Part shown: piece after piece, positions 35,015-44,739 of the stretch
Numbering within the stretch: the stretch's first letter is position 1
Layout: each line of letters begins with the position of its first letter
Assembly (NCBI GenBank): GCA_034359265.1
Contig: CP136891.1
Span: 48,786,001-48,850,000, forward strand
Length of the DNA stretch: 64,000 bases
Direction: 5' to 3'
Source: Canna indica
Lineage: Eukaryota; Streptophyta; Magnoliopsida; Zingiberales; Cannaceae
The notes under the pieces: generated by a model
What the model saw: only the letters and a program-made list of their open reading frames with translations
The model's database searches: none
What the model was told of the DNA's origin: nothing
Program-made: the position numbers and the translations under genes

Positions 35015-35375
35015 TGATGCCGTTCGGTCGCTTGCTGGTCGATCATCGGTCAACCGACTGATCGACCGCCAAGGCGACCGCTGGCATTAAGTGAGTGTTC
35101 GGTCAACTGATGGGTCAACTGACTATCGCATTTTTATCGATCCCACATTCGGTCGACTAATTAGTCGACCGAAGTAGTGGTGCCAGGGTCGCGTGACTTG
35201 TGATCTGCAATCCGGTTGACCGGTCGATCGACCGATGCAGCTTCTGCCAAATTCTGGTTTTGGTCGGTCGACCGAAGTAGCCTTGCATAATTTGCTTCAC
35301 CAACTCCGGTCGACCGAATGGCTATTGCCATTTTTTTACGTCATCCGGTCGATCGACCGGTCGAACGAACTCAGG
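35015..35375 (-). repeat. GGTCGACC-type palindrome cluster in Copia-2 U3
   Basis: More than ten short units built from GGTCGACC, GGTCGATCGACC and CGGTCAAC variants fall within 360 bp immediately upstream of the TATA box in element orientation. Each unit is self-complementary or paired with a neighbour. A shorter version lies at 41750-41990 and a relative at 48237-48372. Confidence 0.85.
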
Positions 35376-35700
35376 CAGAGCCTGATTTCTACTTGAATGT
35401 TTTACATGCCTTTTTATTCGTTTAGTTACCAAGTTTTAACTTGGATAACTTTACAATTTGGCTTGGGATAAAATCATCATAGGGGTACATTACATGATCT
35501 CTACTTGATCTAAGCCCAAGCCTTTCTTTGACGTTTTCTTCTTCCATTTCTTTGACGGTCTTTTCTTTTGATTCGTTTGAACGAACTTGGCATGCTTACG
35601 GTAACCTCAACCTGAACTCAAAGCTTCACATATGGATTAAATACTTGTTTGTTATCATCAAAATAAAGATCGAGGCTTAAGAGAAACCCTTAAGCCAACA

Positions 35701-35716
35701 ATCTCCCCCTTTTTGA
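35701..35716 (-). promoter_or_regulatory. Copia-2 polypurine tract
   Basis: The reverse-strand sequence AAAAAGGGGGAGAT abuts the 3' LTR. It is a textbook second-strand primer tract. Confidence 0.88.
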
Positions 35717-36233
35717 TGATGACAAACATAATATGGAATTTTAAGAAACATATGCATATATTATTTTGTGAGCTTGAGTTAAGGCAGACATGAATTAAGG
35801 GCATGCAAGATATGTAACTTTAGCATATGCATTCAACTACTTATAACTCAACCTATCATTCATTCAAATACTTATAACTCAACCTATGCTCCCCCTATCA
35901 ATTTGCATGTCATTTTTATAGCTTTTATAAAAACTCCCCCTAACTATATGCATCGTAAAAACTAAGTGTGACCTTATTTTTTCTCCCCCTTTTGACATCA
36001 ATCAAAAAGGGTAAGAATTAAGATACAATTAATGAGTTTCATCATAAAAACCAAGAAAGCCATAAAACCAAGCATCATCTACCACTATAGTCCTTCCTAT
36101 TAATGTAAGCCTATAGAAGGCAACATCAATAAGTCGCAAAGACCCACTATAGAGCAATACATAAGTGTGATGATATTTTATAGAATGCAAGTTTTGAAAA
36201 GCATATACATTTTGAAGGAAAACATTTTAATTA

Positions 36234-37871
36234 CTAGGAAAAACACAAATTCCTAATTGCATCCTTAAATTTGTAAAAGCTTTCTTCAACCAAGGGTTTT
36301 GTAAATATATCGGCAAGTTGTTTATCGGTGGATACAAATTCTACTGATATATTTCCTTTAGTCATATTATCCCTAAGAAAATGGTGCCTTAAGTCAATGT
36401 GCTTAGTTCTAGAGTGTAAAATGGGATTCTTTGTTAGATTTATTGCACTAGTATTATCACAATGAATAGGTGTACACGAATACTCAAGTCCATAGTCTAA
36501 AAGGGCTTGTTTCATCCAAAGGACTTGTGCACAACAACTAGCCGCAGTGATGTATTCCGCTTCGGTAGTTGAAAGTGCAACTGAGTTTTGTTTCTTTGAG
36601 AACCAAGAAACAAGACTCGCTCCAAATAATTGACAACACCAACTAGTGCTTTTTCTATCTACTTTACACCCGGCAAAATCCGCATCCGAAAAACCGATTA
36701 AATCAAATGATGTATGACATGGATACCATAGTCCTAAGTCAATCGTGCCCTTTAAAAATCTCAATATGCGTTTTACCACACTTAAGTGAGATATTTTAGG
36801 GCAAGATTGAAACCTAGCACATACACATACACTAAACATTATATCGGGTCTACTTGCAGTTAAGTAAAGAAGACTACCAATCATACCTCGATATCGTTTT
36901 TCGTCAACTTTAATGCCTTCTTCATCTTTGTCAAGCTTGATGGATGCACTCATAGGTGTAGAAGCTATCTTGGCTTCATTCATTCCAAACCTTTTGATGA
37001 GCTCCTTTGTGTACTTGGCTTGATTGATGAAGATTCCTTTGTTGGTTTGCTTGATTTGGAGACCAAGCATGAAGGAGAGTTCTCCCATCATGCTCATCTC
37101 AAACTCATCTTGCATACATTTAGCAAACCACTCACACAACATTTCATTAGTAGCACCAAAAATTATGTCATCAACATAAATTTGAACTGATAACATATCA
37201 TTTTCATGATGCTTAATGAAAAGTGAAACATCAGCTTTTCCAACATTAAAACCTTGTTCAATTAAAAAGATTGAAAGTCTTTCATACCAAGCCCTAGGGG
37301 CTTGTTTTAAACCATATAATGCATTTTTAAGTTTGAAAACATGGTTTGGAAACTCAAAACTTTCAAATCTGGGGGGTTGTTCAACATAGACTTCTTCATT
37401 AATGAAACCATTTAAAAATGCACTTTTTACATCCATCTGAAAAAGTTTAAAACCCTTAAAGCTAGCATATGCCAAAAGCATTCTAATTGCTTCTAATCTA
37501 GCTACGGGAGCATACATTTCATTATAATCTAGCCCTTCTTGTTGATTGTACCCTTGTGCCACTAACCTAGCTTTGTTTCTAATAACTAACCCTTCTTCAT
37601 CTAGCTTATTTCTAAATACCCATTTAGTTCCAATTATAGTTTGTTCACTAGGTATAGGCACTAAGTCCCATATATCATTTCTAGCAAATTGGTTGAGTTC
37701 TTCTTGCATAGCTAGTACCCAAAACTCATCTTCTATTGCTTCCTTAATGTTCTTAGGCTCTACTTGAGATACAAAAGCTACATATTGACAAACATTCTTG
37801 AGTTTAGAACGTGTTACCACTCCCGTTGAAGGTTCTCCAATGACTTGGTCCATTGGATGATCCTTTACCAA
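36234..37871 (-). CDS. Copia-2 reverse transcriptase plus RNase H (open 545-codon frame)
   Basis: This is the polymerase part of copia Pol, which copies element RNA into DNA in the cytoplasmic particle. It opens at MVKDHPMDQVIG and carries the copia reverse transcriptase run: WDLVPIPSEQTIIGTKWVFR, KARLVAQGYNQ, FQMDVKSAFLNG, LYGLKQAPRAWY, and the catalytic YVDDIIFGAT at roughly residues 232-241. RNase H follows, with a DADFAGCKVDRKSTS segment, the ALSTTEAEY motif, and the HIDLRHHFLRD and DIFTKPL ends. It is unbroken by stops but is only the C-terminal half of a polyprotein, whose upstream parts are broken. A (CTT) tract at about 37905-37933 lies just upstream. Confidence 0.93.
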   Translation of the reverse strand: MVKDHPMDQVIGEPSTGVVTRSKLKNVCQYVAFVSQVEPKNIKEAIEDEFWVLAMQEELNQFARNDIWDLVPIPSEQTIIGTKWVFRNKLDEEGLVIRNKARLVAQGYNQQEGLDYNEMYAPVARLEAIRMLLAYASFKGFKLFQMDVKSAFLNGFINEEVYVEQPPRFESFEFPNHVFKLKNALYGLKQAPRAWYERLSIFLIEQGFNVGKADVSLFIKHHENDMLSVQIYVDDIIFGATNEMLCEWFAKCMQDEFEMSMMGELSFMLGLQIKQTNKGIFINQAKYTKELIKRFGMNEAKIASTPMSASIKLDKDEEGIKVDEKRYRGMIGSLLYLTASRPDIMFSVCVCARFQSCPKISHLSVVKRILRFLKGTIDLGLWYPCHTSFDLIGFSDADFAGCKVDRKSTSWCCQLFGASLVSWFSKKQNSVALSTTEAEYITAASCCAQVLWMKQALLDYGLEYSCTPIHCDNTSAINLTKNPILHSRTKHIDLRHHFLRDNMTKGNISVEFVSTDKQLADIFTKPLVEESFYKFKDAIRNLCFS

Positions 37872-37932
37872 CCAATATCCTTTAGGGAGAGGTGGTAGAG
37901 CTTCTTCTTCTTCTTCTTCTTCTTCTTCTTCT

Positions 37933-39024
37933 TCAACTTAATTGAGGTAGATTCGAGGATGGTGGTTCTTCATGTTGGGTAACCTCAATATCTTCATCCT
38001 CCACCTCTTTGTCATGAAGTGTGAGATCCTCAAGTTCTTCACCTACATTTACAATCTTCACATTTCTAGAAGAATCATTAGTTTCGTTAAACATAACATG
38101 CATAAATTCTTCGACAATCATGGTTCTACGATTATAAACTCTATATGCCTTAGAATTCATGGAGTAACCTAGGAAAATCCCTTTATCGGATTTAGAATCA
38201 AATTTTCCTAAATTCTCCTTAGTATTCAATATGAAACATTTGCATCCAAAAACATGAAAATATCCCACATTTGGGATTTTACCATTCCAAAGCTCAAAAG
38301 GTGTTTTCTTAATTTTAGGTCTTAATAAAACTCGATTAAGAACATAGCAAGAGGTATTTATGGCTTCGGCCAAAAAATACTTAGGCAAATTATTTTCACA
38401 TAGCATGGTCCTAGCCATCTCTTATAAGGTTTTATTCTTCCTCTCAACCATCCGATTTTGTTGAGGGGTCCTAGGGGAAGAAAATGTATGTTCAATACCC
38501 AAATCATCACAAAACTCAGAATTTTTATTTTATTTTTAAACTCCCCTCCATTGTCACTTCTAATTTTTAAAATTAAAACTCCTTTTTCATTTGTAAATTT
38601 CTTTGCAAACTTTTTGAAAACCTCAAAAGTTTTATTTTTCTTGGCCAAAAAGAAAACCCATATAAATCTAGAAAAATCATCAACTAATACATAACTATAT
38701 AGCTTTCCACCTAGACTAGCTACATCACATGGACCAAATAGATCCATGTGCACAAGATCAAGAGTTCTAGATGTACTAACTTGATTAATGCTATGAAATG
38801 AAGATTTGACATGCTTACCTAGTTAACATGCATCACAAAGTTTGTCTTTTTCAAATTTTATCTTGTGTAAGCCTTTAACTAACTCTTTCCTAGATATCTC
38901 TTGGATGAGGCTCATGCTAGCATGTCCTAGCCTTCTATGCCACAACCAAGAGTCATTCTCCATGGCAACTAAGCATCTAACATGGGGATTTGGCAAGACA
39001 TTTAATTCTAAGGTGTAAATATTT
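37933..39024 (-). pseudogene. Copia-2 pre-integrase and integrase, broken
   Basis: Reading down the reverse strand from 39024, the zinc-binding pre-integrase pattern appears (WLWHRRLGHAS, later LCDAC). The integrase core follows (VHMDLFGPCD, YVLVDDFSRFIWVFFL, KIRSDNGGEFKN). A frameshift near 38515 and another near 38420 shift it into the ORF at 38418-37933, which carries ELWNGKIPNVGYFHVFGCKC and GIFLGYSMNSKAYRVYN. Stops after the protease near 39026 and near 38821 also break it. Catalytic Asp residues of the DDE set are visible, but no continuous protein remains. Confidence 0.85.
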
Positions 39025-39026
39025 TC

Positions 39027-39368
39027 TTACCTATTTCCAATAAACATGATATCATTTGATGGTACACTTCTAATGATACATTTAGATGCTTCAAAAATAA
39101 TTATGTATCCATTGTCACATAATTGTGATATGCTAACCAAGTTATGTTTTAACCCATCAACTAATAAAACATTCTTAATGCATGGGTAAGGGAGTATACC
39201 TATGTCACCAATGCCAACAATCTTACCTTTAGCATTGTCTCCAAATGTGACATGTCCACCATCTTTGCTTGATAAGGTTGCAAATAAGTTGATGTCACCG
39301 GTCATGTACTTTGAGCAACCGCTATCCAATATCCAAGTGCTTCTACTTGGTTGAGCATGCTTCTCCAT
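39027..39368 (-). pseudogene. Copia-2 protease
   Basis: The frame opens MEKHAQPSRSTWILDSGCSK and holds the copia aspartic protease active site DSGC, followed by HVTFGDNAKGKIVGIG and LLVDGLKHNLVSISQLCDNG. It overlaps the end of the gag frame in another phase and stops at about 39024-39026 before the integrase part. The domain looks intact. The polyprotein junctions are broken. Confidence 0.85.
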
Positions 39369-40964
39369 CTACAAAAGGAGAAGAAACCATTTTAGGTACC
39401 CAAATTTCCTTGGGTCCTTGAGTGTTAGTCACTTTGGGAACCCATGTAAATCTTGCATGTGGGTTCCTTCTCAAAGCACAATCCTTGTCCATATGGCCAA
39501 TTATGCCACAAGAAAAGCAATTTCCATTATATTTTCTTCTAGTGTGTGTGTGTGCATGAAAGTATGATGATTTCTTTTTATGGACAACCTTAGGCATGAC
39601 ATTTTGTATGGTTGTCATCTTTTCATTAAGCATGCAAAGTTCCTTCTTCAATGTTAGCATGCTATCATTCAAATGCTCTACTTGATCACTTAAATACTTG
39701 TTTTCATTTTCTAATTTTTGGTTGTCAATTTCTAAGTTCTTCTTAGCTTTCTCTAGGGTGCATGTCCCTTCCTTAAGGGTGTCTACTTCTTTTTTTAAGG
39801 CATTGCATGAAAGTAGTAAACTATCATTCTCAAGTTCTAGAGATTTATATTCCTTTTTGAGGTATTTGAATTTTCTCCTAATGGCATTAAATTCATCATG
39901 CATTTGTTCAAATTCATCTTCTAGCTCTTCTTGAGTAAAAGAAACTTCACCAAAAATAAATCTTACCTCATCATCATTTGCCATCAAGCAAAGATTTGCC
40001 TTTTCGCTCTTTGCTTCTTCTTCACTTGATGAGGCCTCGCTTTCATCCCATGTGGCCATCATTGCCTTCTTCTTCTTCTTGTATTTTTCCTTTTTGTGAG
40101 GGTTGGAGGTGGAGGCCATCTTGAGAAGTGGGCAATCTCTCCTTAGATGCCCGGTCTTGTTGCAATTGTAGCCTCCTCTTCCCTTCCTCATGCCTCCCTC
40201 ATGAAACTCATGAATCTTCTTGCTAGCATCGCCATTTCTTCAAGATCATCCGTCTCTTCCTCGTATGATGACGACTCTTCTGCTCGATATGATTCTTTTA
40301 AGGCAATGGTCTTGCCTTTGGGGGCATCTCCCTCTTGGTATTGCTTCATGTGGGTCTCATGTGTCATGAGAGACCCAATGAGCTCGATAATCTTGAAGGT
40401 ACTCAAGTCCTTGGCTTCCATGATTGATGTGACTTTGGGCTCCCAAGATTTTGGAAGGGAACAGAGGAGCTTCCTTACCTTCTCCTCTTCCTTTATTTCT
40501 CTGCCAAGATTAGCTAAGCCATTTGTAATATTTTGAAATCTAGCATGCATGGCATCAATGGACTCATGTGATAACATCATAAATATTTCATAACCATGCA
40601 TGAGTAAATTTATTTTGGATTCCTTTACTTGTGAAGTCCCTTAATTTGTGGTCTCTAGGACCTTCCATACTTCATATGTGGACTTACATGTAGAAATCCT
40701 ATTGAATTCATTAATTCATAGGCTGCAATATAAAGCATTGATGGCCTTTGCATTTGCATTGAAAAGTCTAATCTCTTTTTGGTCCCATTGGTCCATGTCC
40801 TTATTGGGTTGTTTATACTCTACTAGAATCATCCTCTATACATCCATGCCTAAAGATTGTAGGAAGCCATTCATGTAGATCTTCCAATAGGCATAGTTGT
40901 TCCCATCGAAAAGTGGTGGAGTATGAGTAGAGGACCCTTGAGCTAATTGGATTTCACTAGACAT
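39343..40964 (-). pseudogene. Copia-2 gag with coiled coil and two zinc knuckles
   Basis: The start at 40964 reads MSSEIQLAQGSSTHTPP, then LFDGNNYAYWKIYM, the copia Gag N-terminus. Two stops break the first 130 codons. From 40601 the UBN2-like part continues (IKEEEKVRKLLCSLPKSWEP). A first knuckle, CNKTGHLRRDC, appears near 40145-40180. A long Leu/Lys/Glu coiled coil covers about residues 75-205 of the 282-codon ORF at 40191-39343. A second knuckle, CFSCGIIGHMDKDC, is near 39490-39540. The extended gag with a coiled coil is typical of SIRE/Maximus elements. Confidence 0.85.
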
Positions 40965-41007
40965 CTTAAATTGTAGGGAAGATGGTTAAATCTTGACCTA
41001 CGACCTA

Positions 41008-41019
41008 GCTCTGATACCA
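41008..41019 (-). promoter_or_regulatory. Copia-2 primer binding site
   Basis: The reverse-strand TGGTATCAGAGC lies two bases after the 5' LTR end. It is the exact initiator tRNA-Met complement. Confidence 0.92.
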
Positions 41020-41021
41020 AT

Positions 41022-42352
41022 TGTTGTGTGAAATTCGACACTGGAAGGGGGGGTTGAATAGTGTCTATCCCCTTATTCTTATATTTTTCCCTTTTTTTTT
41101 ACTCAATTTTAACTTCACTTAGGTGCAAGTGTTTCTTAACAATAGATGTGATCAAATATTAATAACAATGATAAGCAATCAAGAAAGCAATGCAGACAAG
41201 AATAATTATAGTGGTTCGGCCAACTGCCTACTCCACTAGCTTGGCTCCTTACCAAGGATTTCTAACCACTACTTTATAGAGTTTGTGTTTCCCTTAGAAT
41301 ACAATGAGGACACTCTTCTCACCACTCTGAGAACCCCTCAATCCTATTCACCTAGGACAAAGTGTTTCCCCAGCACACCTAGCAGCTATTACAAATGGAA
41401 AACAAGTTTGAAATAAACTTCAAATACAATGCAAAGAGCTTAAGAATTTAAAGATGAACCAATCTCCTTTCCCAAGCCTTTAAGCCTCCAACTTGTAGGA
41501 AGATGACTCTTTGAGTTGCAGCAGAGTTGAGGGAAGCAAGGAAGCAGGGAAGTAGGCACTTGAAGAATGTTGTCGACGGAAGCGATGGGCCCACAGCAAA
41601 TTAATTCTTATGCAGGCTCAAATCACTTCTTTAATGCTTAATGAAATTTCTAAGAAGTCTTAAAGGAGTTAGGTGAGGGGTATTTATAACCCCTCAACCG
41701 AACGAAACATTCAACGGGCAAAAAAATAGTCGTTGATGCCGTTCGGTTGCTTGTCGGTCGATCGTCGATCGATCAACTGATCAACCACCAAGGCGACCGT
41801 TGGCTTTAAGTGGGTCGACCGACTATCACATTTTTATCGATCCCACTTTCGGTCGACCAAAGTAGCCTTGCGTAATTTCCTTCACCAACTTCGATCGGCC
41901 GAATGGCTACGGCTATTTTTTTACGTCGTTCGGTCGACTGACCGGTCGACCGAATAGGCTACTTGCCATAAATCTTCCTTGTTCGGTCGACCATCCTAAG
42001 GGTATATTACATTTTTATGCCACTTGCCAGAGGCTGATTTCTACTTGAATTTTTTACATGCCTTTTTATGCATTTAGTTACCAAGTTTTAACTTGGATAA
42101 CTTTACAATTTGGCTTGGGATAAAATCATCCTAGGGGTATATTACATGATCTCTACTTGATCTAAGCACAAGCCTTTCTTTGACATTTTGTTCTTCCGTT
42201 TCTTTGACGGTCTTTTGTTTCGATTCATTTGAATGAACATGGCATGCTTACGGCAACCTCAACCTGAACTCAAAGATTCACATATGGATTAAATACTTGT
42301 TTGTTATCATCAAAATAAAGATCGAGGCTTAAGAGAAACCCTTAAGCCAACA
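41022..42352 (-). repeat. Copia-2 5' LTR
   Basis: It is 1,331 bp, with TG...CA ends on the + strand (TGTTGTGTGAAAT to AAGCCAACA). The reverse-strand TATA box is at 41680-41688, and a reduced GGTCGACC cluster lies at 41750-41990. Confidence 0.92.
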
Positions 42353-43647
42353 CATAAATCTCACAACTATAGAAACAACATGTATAAAACACTATCAATC
42401 ATGTGTAACGCACATAGACAACAATTAAATAATAATGCATCCAACATAAATATATAATTCTAGAACCTTGTAACTCATTGACAACAACAGTATGAATGAG
42501 TGATGCATATCAATAACAACTAAACAAAAATACAATTGATATAGATCATGTGACTCTATGATACAACATGTAACTCCTGACAACTTGAATTCAACCATGC
42601 TAAATAATATGCACCATGATTAGCACAACAACATGATCAAATAGCCATCGACAAATGATAACTAAATTTAACTCATGCAATTATTAATATGACGTGTCCA
42701 ACAATATTATTCAATAGAAGTTCAACTACTTTTGGAAGCAAAATCAAGCAAATAAAGGCAAGGGTGAAACTATCATTTTACCCATTCAACATTCATCGGC
42801 TACAACATGAGTCACCATAAACCCAACCCAACTACCTATGCTCTAAATCTCCATTTAATGTAATAAATAATACTGAAAAATATAAAAGACCTACCAAACA
42901 ACCTTTAGTCAGAAATTTGACACCACCATCGCGTTTAGAACGTGAAAACCTACAACTTTGGTATTCACCTCAACCTCAACCGATGTCTCTAAGATCGGCT
43001 CCAAAAATACTACAATAATCTACATATAATGACTCATTTTCTACGATACAACTCTCCTTATTAATTAATTAATTTATGAAATATAAAAACAAACATCTCC
43101 CCTTACGTGAGATACCCGAGCCCCACCATCTCCGCCTTGGTGGCCACCAGCAGCCGACCCGCCGGCCTAACGGCCCTCTCCCGCGACCTCTAGTGCTAGC
43201 GGGATGCCAGCTCCAAGTCGGAAGGCCACGATGGCCTTCCCTGCAGTAGTTGTGGATGCTGCCACGCCGGGTGGTGTGGTCATCTACGATTGCCTCCACC
43301 TTCGACTCACTCCGCCTGTCCTCCTTCCCCCTAATCCCTAATCTCTACTCTTGTTGCCGCTTGATGCCACCAACGAATGATGAAACATGAGTGAATGGAA
43401 ATAATGAAGAGAGATGGTAAGACTCCTACCACAAAATGTCCTCCAAACCTCTTATTCTTCTCCAATCTCCTCATCGCCACGCATCGACGCTCCGATCCCT
43501 CATCTCCAACCCATCCTCAGCCACTGCGATGAAGAGATGAGAGGGGATTAGAGGCGATCATGGCTTAATAAACCTCATTAGGCACTTTTGTGAAAAGGCC
43601 CTTCCAAGAAAGATATTTATAATAAAGCCTTTTTTCAAGATATAACA
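42353..43647 (-). repeat. Distal part of LTR E
   Basis: This is the continuation of LTR E after Copia-2 and its CATAA duplication. It has no gene. The reading frame at 43069-43299 lies in a GC-rich LTR stretch and has no family signature. It ends with TATAACA at 43647. Confidence 0.55.
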
Positions 43648-43993
43648 GGTTTCCTCCTCTTCTCTCTGGTGGACTGTGCAGGAGACCTCATCCGGAAGGC
43701 AGAGGTCGGCCTCCCGGTCCTTCCTAGGTGGATGTCTTCTTCATGCTCCGAGCGTCGATGATCACGCTCGATCGGGTGTTGCTCCCTAGGTTTTTTCAAT
43801 CGATCTGGGCTATTAACCTTTGGTTATGCGCTTGGAGATTAGTGATCATGCGACACATTTCTTCGGGCATAGGGTTGGAGCGTACCATAGCGTCACTCCT
43901 CGTCATGTTACCGTCACCAGGTAGTGAGGGAACATTGCTGCTAGGTTGCCGCCTATGTGCAACGGTGTTCGCCTAACTCCGGGTACCTACCAT
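43648..43993 (-). pseudogene. Tat-type gypsy gag, N-terminal part
   Basis: The reverse-strand ATG at 43993 reads MVGTRS, then TAG, then ANTVAHRRQPSS, and later MCRMITNLQAHNQRLIAQID before a TGA. A short basic start followed by a Gln/His-rich helix is how Tat/Athila-type Gag proteins begin. It stands about 40 bp after the primer site. The frame then degrades and is cut at 43648 by LTR E, with continuation at 21745. The forward ORF at 43728-43976 is its antisense shadow. Confidence 0.65.
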
Positions 43994-44017
43994 GGTAGGG
44001 TAGGTAAGATTTATTCG

Positions 44018-44553
44018 ACCACACGGTGGGTGCTAAATGTTCTTGCATGAAGTCGAGGTGATGCGATCCTGCGCGCCTCCTGGTTCGGTGTGACTTTGGC
44101 AGAGGGACCTGCAAACTCGGACGCTAAAGTAAGAAAGAATTCTAGATGGTGGGTATAGAATTGGAATCAAGTATACATGATGTATGTCGTGTCTGTATAT
44201 AGTGCAGGATAAGGGATATCTCGGGCAATGATGCCTCCTTGAATCTTGCGAGAATATGCTCAGAATGGGTCCAGACTAATCCCGGAGATGTTGGGTTCAT
44301 TATTAACGAATCCCTAGTAATTAATGAGGACGTGAGTGTCCTTGTATAATTGGGTGGAGCCCTCGGGCTAAGTAGTGTTTGGCTTGACTTGAGTCTGTCA
44401 TGTACATGTGGGCACTTCCAGACTTGATTCAGTCGAGCCCAAAGTTCTATTCTAGTCCAGATTGCACAATGCATACGCTTGTTGGACGATTGGAAAAATA
44501 AAAGAAAAATCAAATTTATTTTTTTTCTTATATTTTTTATTTGACATGTATAC
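44018..44553 (-). repeat. Tat-type element 5' LTR with primer site
   Basis: Reverse-strand GAACATTTAGCACCCACCGTG at 44022-44042 resembles the ACATT / TGGCGCCCACCGTG junction of Tat/Athila-type LTRs and primer sites, with two substitutions. The LTR body runs rightward from about 44036. Its start is put tentatively near 44553 (TGTATACATG). The ORF at 44555-44142 is LTR sequence. Confidence 0.5.
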
Positions 44554-44652
44554 ATATATTGGGATGGAGCTAAAAGAAAGAAAGGAAATAAAAATTGATG
44601 TTTGTATCCGTATAACGGTATAAGAAGAGGAAAAAATAAAAAATAAAAAAAT
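44554..44652. other. A-rich spacer
   Basis: This purine-rich DNA (AAAGAAAG, AAAAATAAAAAAT) lies between the Tat LTR and the tRNA-like sequence. On the tRNA strand it provides the T-rich 3' flank. Confidence 0.5.
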
Positions 44653-44725
44653 TGATGTTGCCCAAGATCAAACTAGAGACCTTTAGTGTGTAAGACTAAT
44701 GTGATAACCACTACACCACAACATC
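44653..44725 (-). tRNA. tRNA-Val(UAC)-like sequence
   Basis: The 73-nt reverse-strand sequence folds as a cloverleaf. The acceptor GATGTTG pairs fully with CAACATC, with discriminator A. The D-arm is GTG/CAC around AGTGGTTA. The anticodon stem TTAGT/ACTAA is perfect around loop CTTACAC (anticodon TAC, Val). The variable segment is AGGTC. The T-stem pairs weakly with three G-T pairs. The T-loop is TTTGATC, so the normally fixed C56 of box B is T, which argues for reduced or lost activity. A run of T follows 3' on the same strand, as a Pol III terminator would. A LINE inserted exactly at its 5' end. Confidence 0.6.
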
Positions 44726-44739
44726 TTCTTGTCAACCCT

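Larger units (their letters stand above)
34449..35700 (-). repeat. Copia-2 3' LTR
   Basis: It is 1,252 bp and collinear with 41022-42352. It lacks a block of roughly 190 bp present in the other copy at about 41390-41570, and keeps more of the palindrome cluster. Indels outnumber substitutions between the copies. Confidence 0.9.
34449..42352 (-). mobile_element. Copia-2: Ty1/copia retrotransposon of SIRE/Maximus type
   Basis: LTRs at 34449-35700 and 41022-42352 share TGTTGTGTGAAAT-like and AAGCCAACA ends (the left copy begins TATTGTGTG, one change). The duplication CATAA flanks the element at 34444-34448 and 42353-42357. On the reverse strand the order is primer site, gag with a coiled coil and two CCHC knuckles, protease, integrase, then reverse transcriptase with RNase H, which is copia order. 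Reverse transcriptase and RNase H are open for 545 codons. Gag has at least two stops and integrase is frameshifted. It inserted into LTR E about 40 bp beyond Copia-1. Confidence 0.93.
21751..43647 (-). mobile_element. LTR E: probable solo LTR interrupted by Copia-1 and Copia-2
   Basis: The outer ends read TGTTACGCCC at 21751 and AGATATAACA at 43647, a TG...CA pair. The flanks AGTTT (21746-21750) and GGTTT (43648-43652) match at 4 of 5 bases, compatible with a decayed 5-bp duplication. Removing both copia elements with one duplication each leaves about 1.9 kb with no gag or pol. That fits a solo LTR left by LTR-LTR recombination. The Tat gag reads in order on either side of it, supporting insertion into that gene. 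Strand is inferred from the similarity of the reverse-strand end to other gypsy LTR ends here and is uncertain. Confidence 0.6.

Noticed and set aside
43728..43976. 82-codon forward ORF
   Set aside because: It is the antisense of the Tat gag N-terminus, which carries the recognisable motifs on the other strand.
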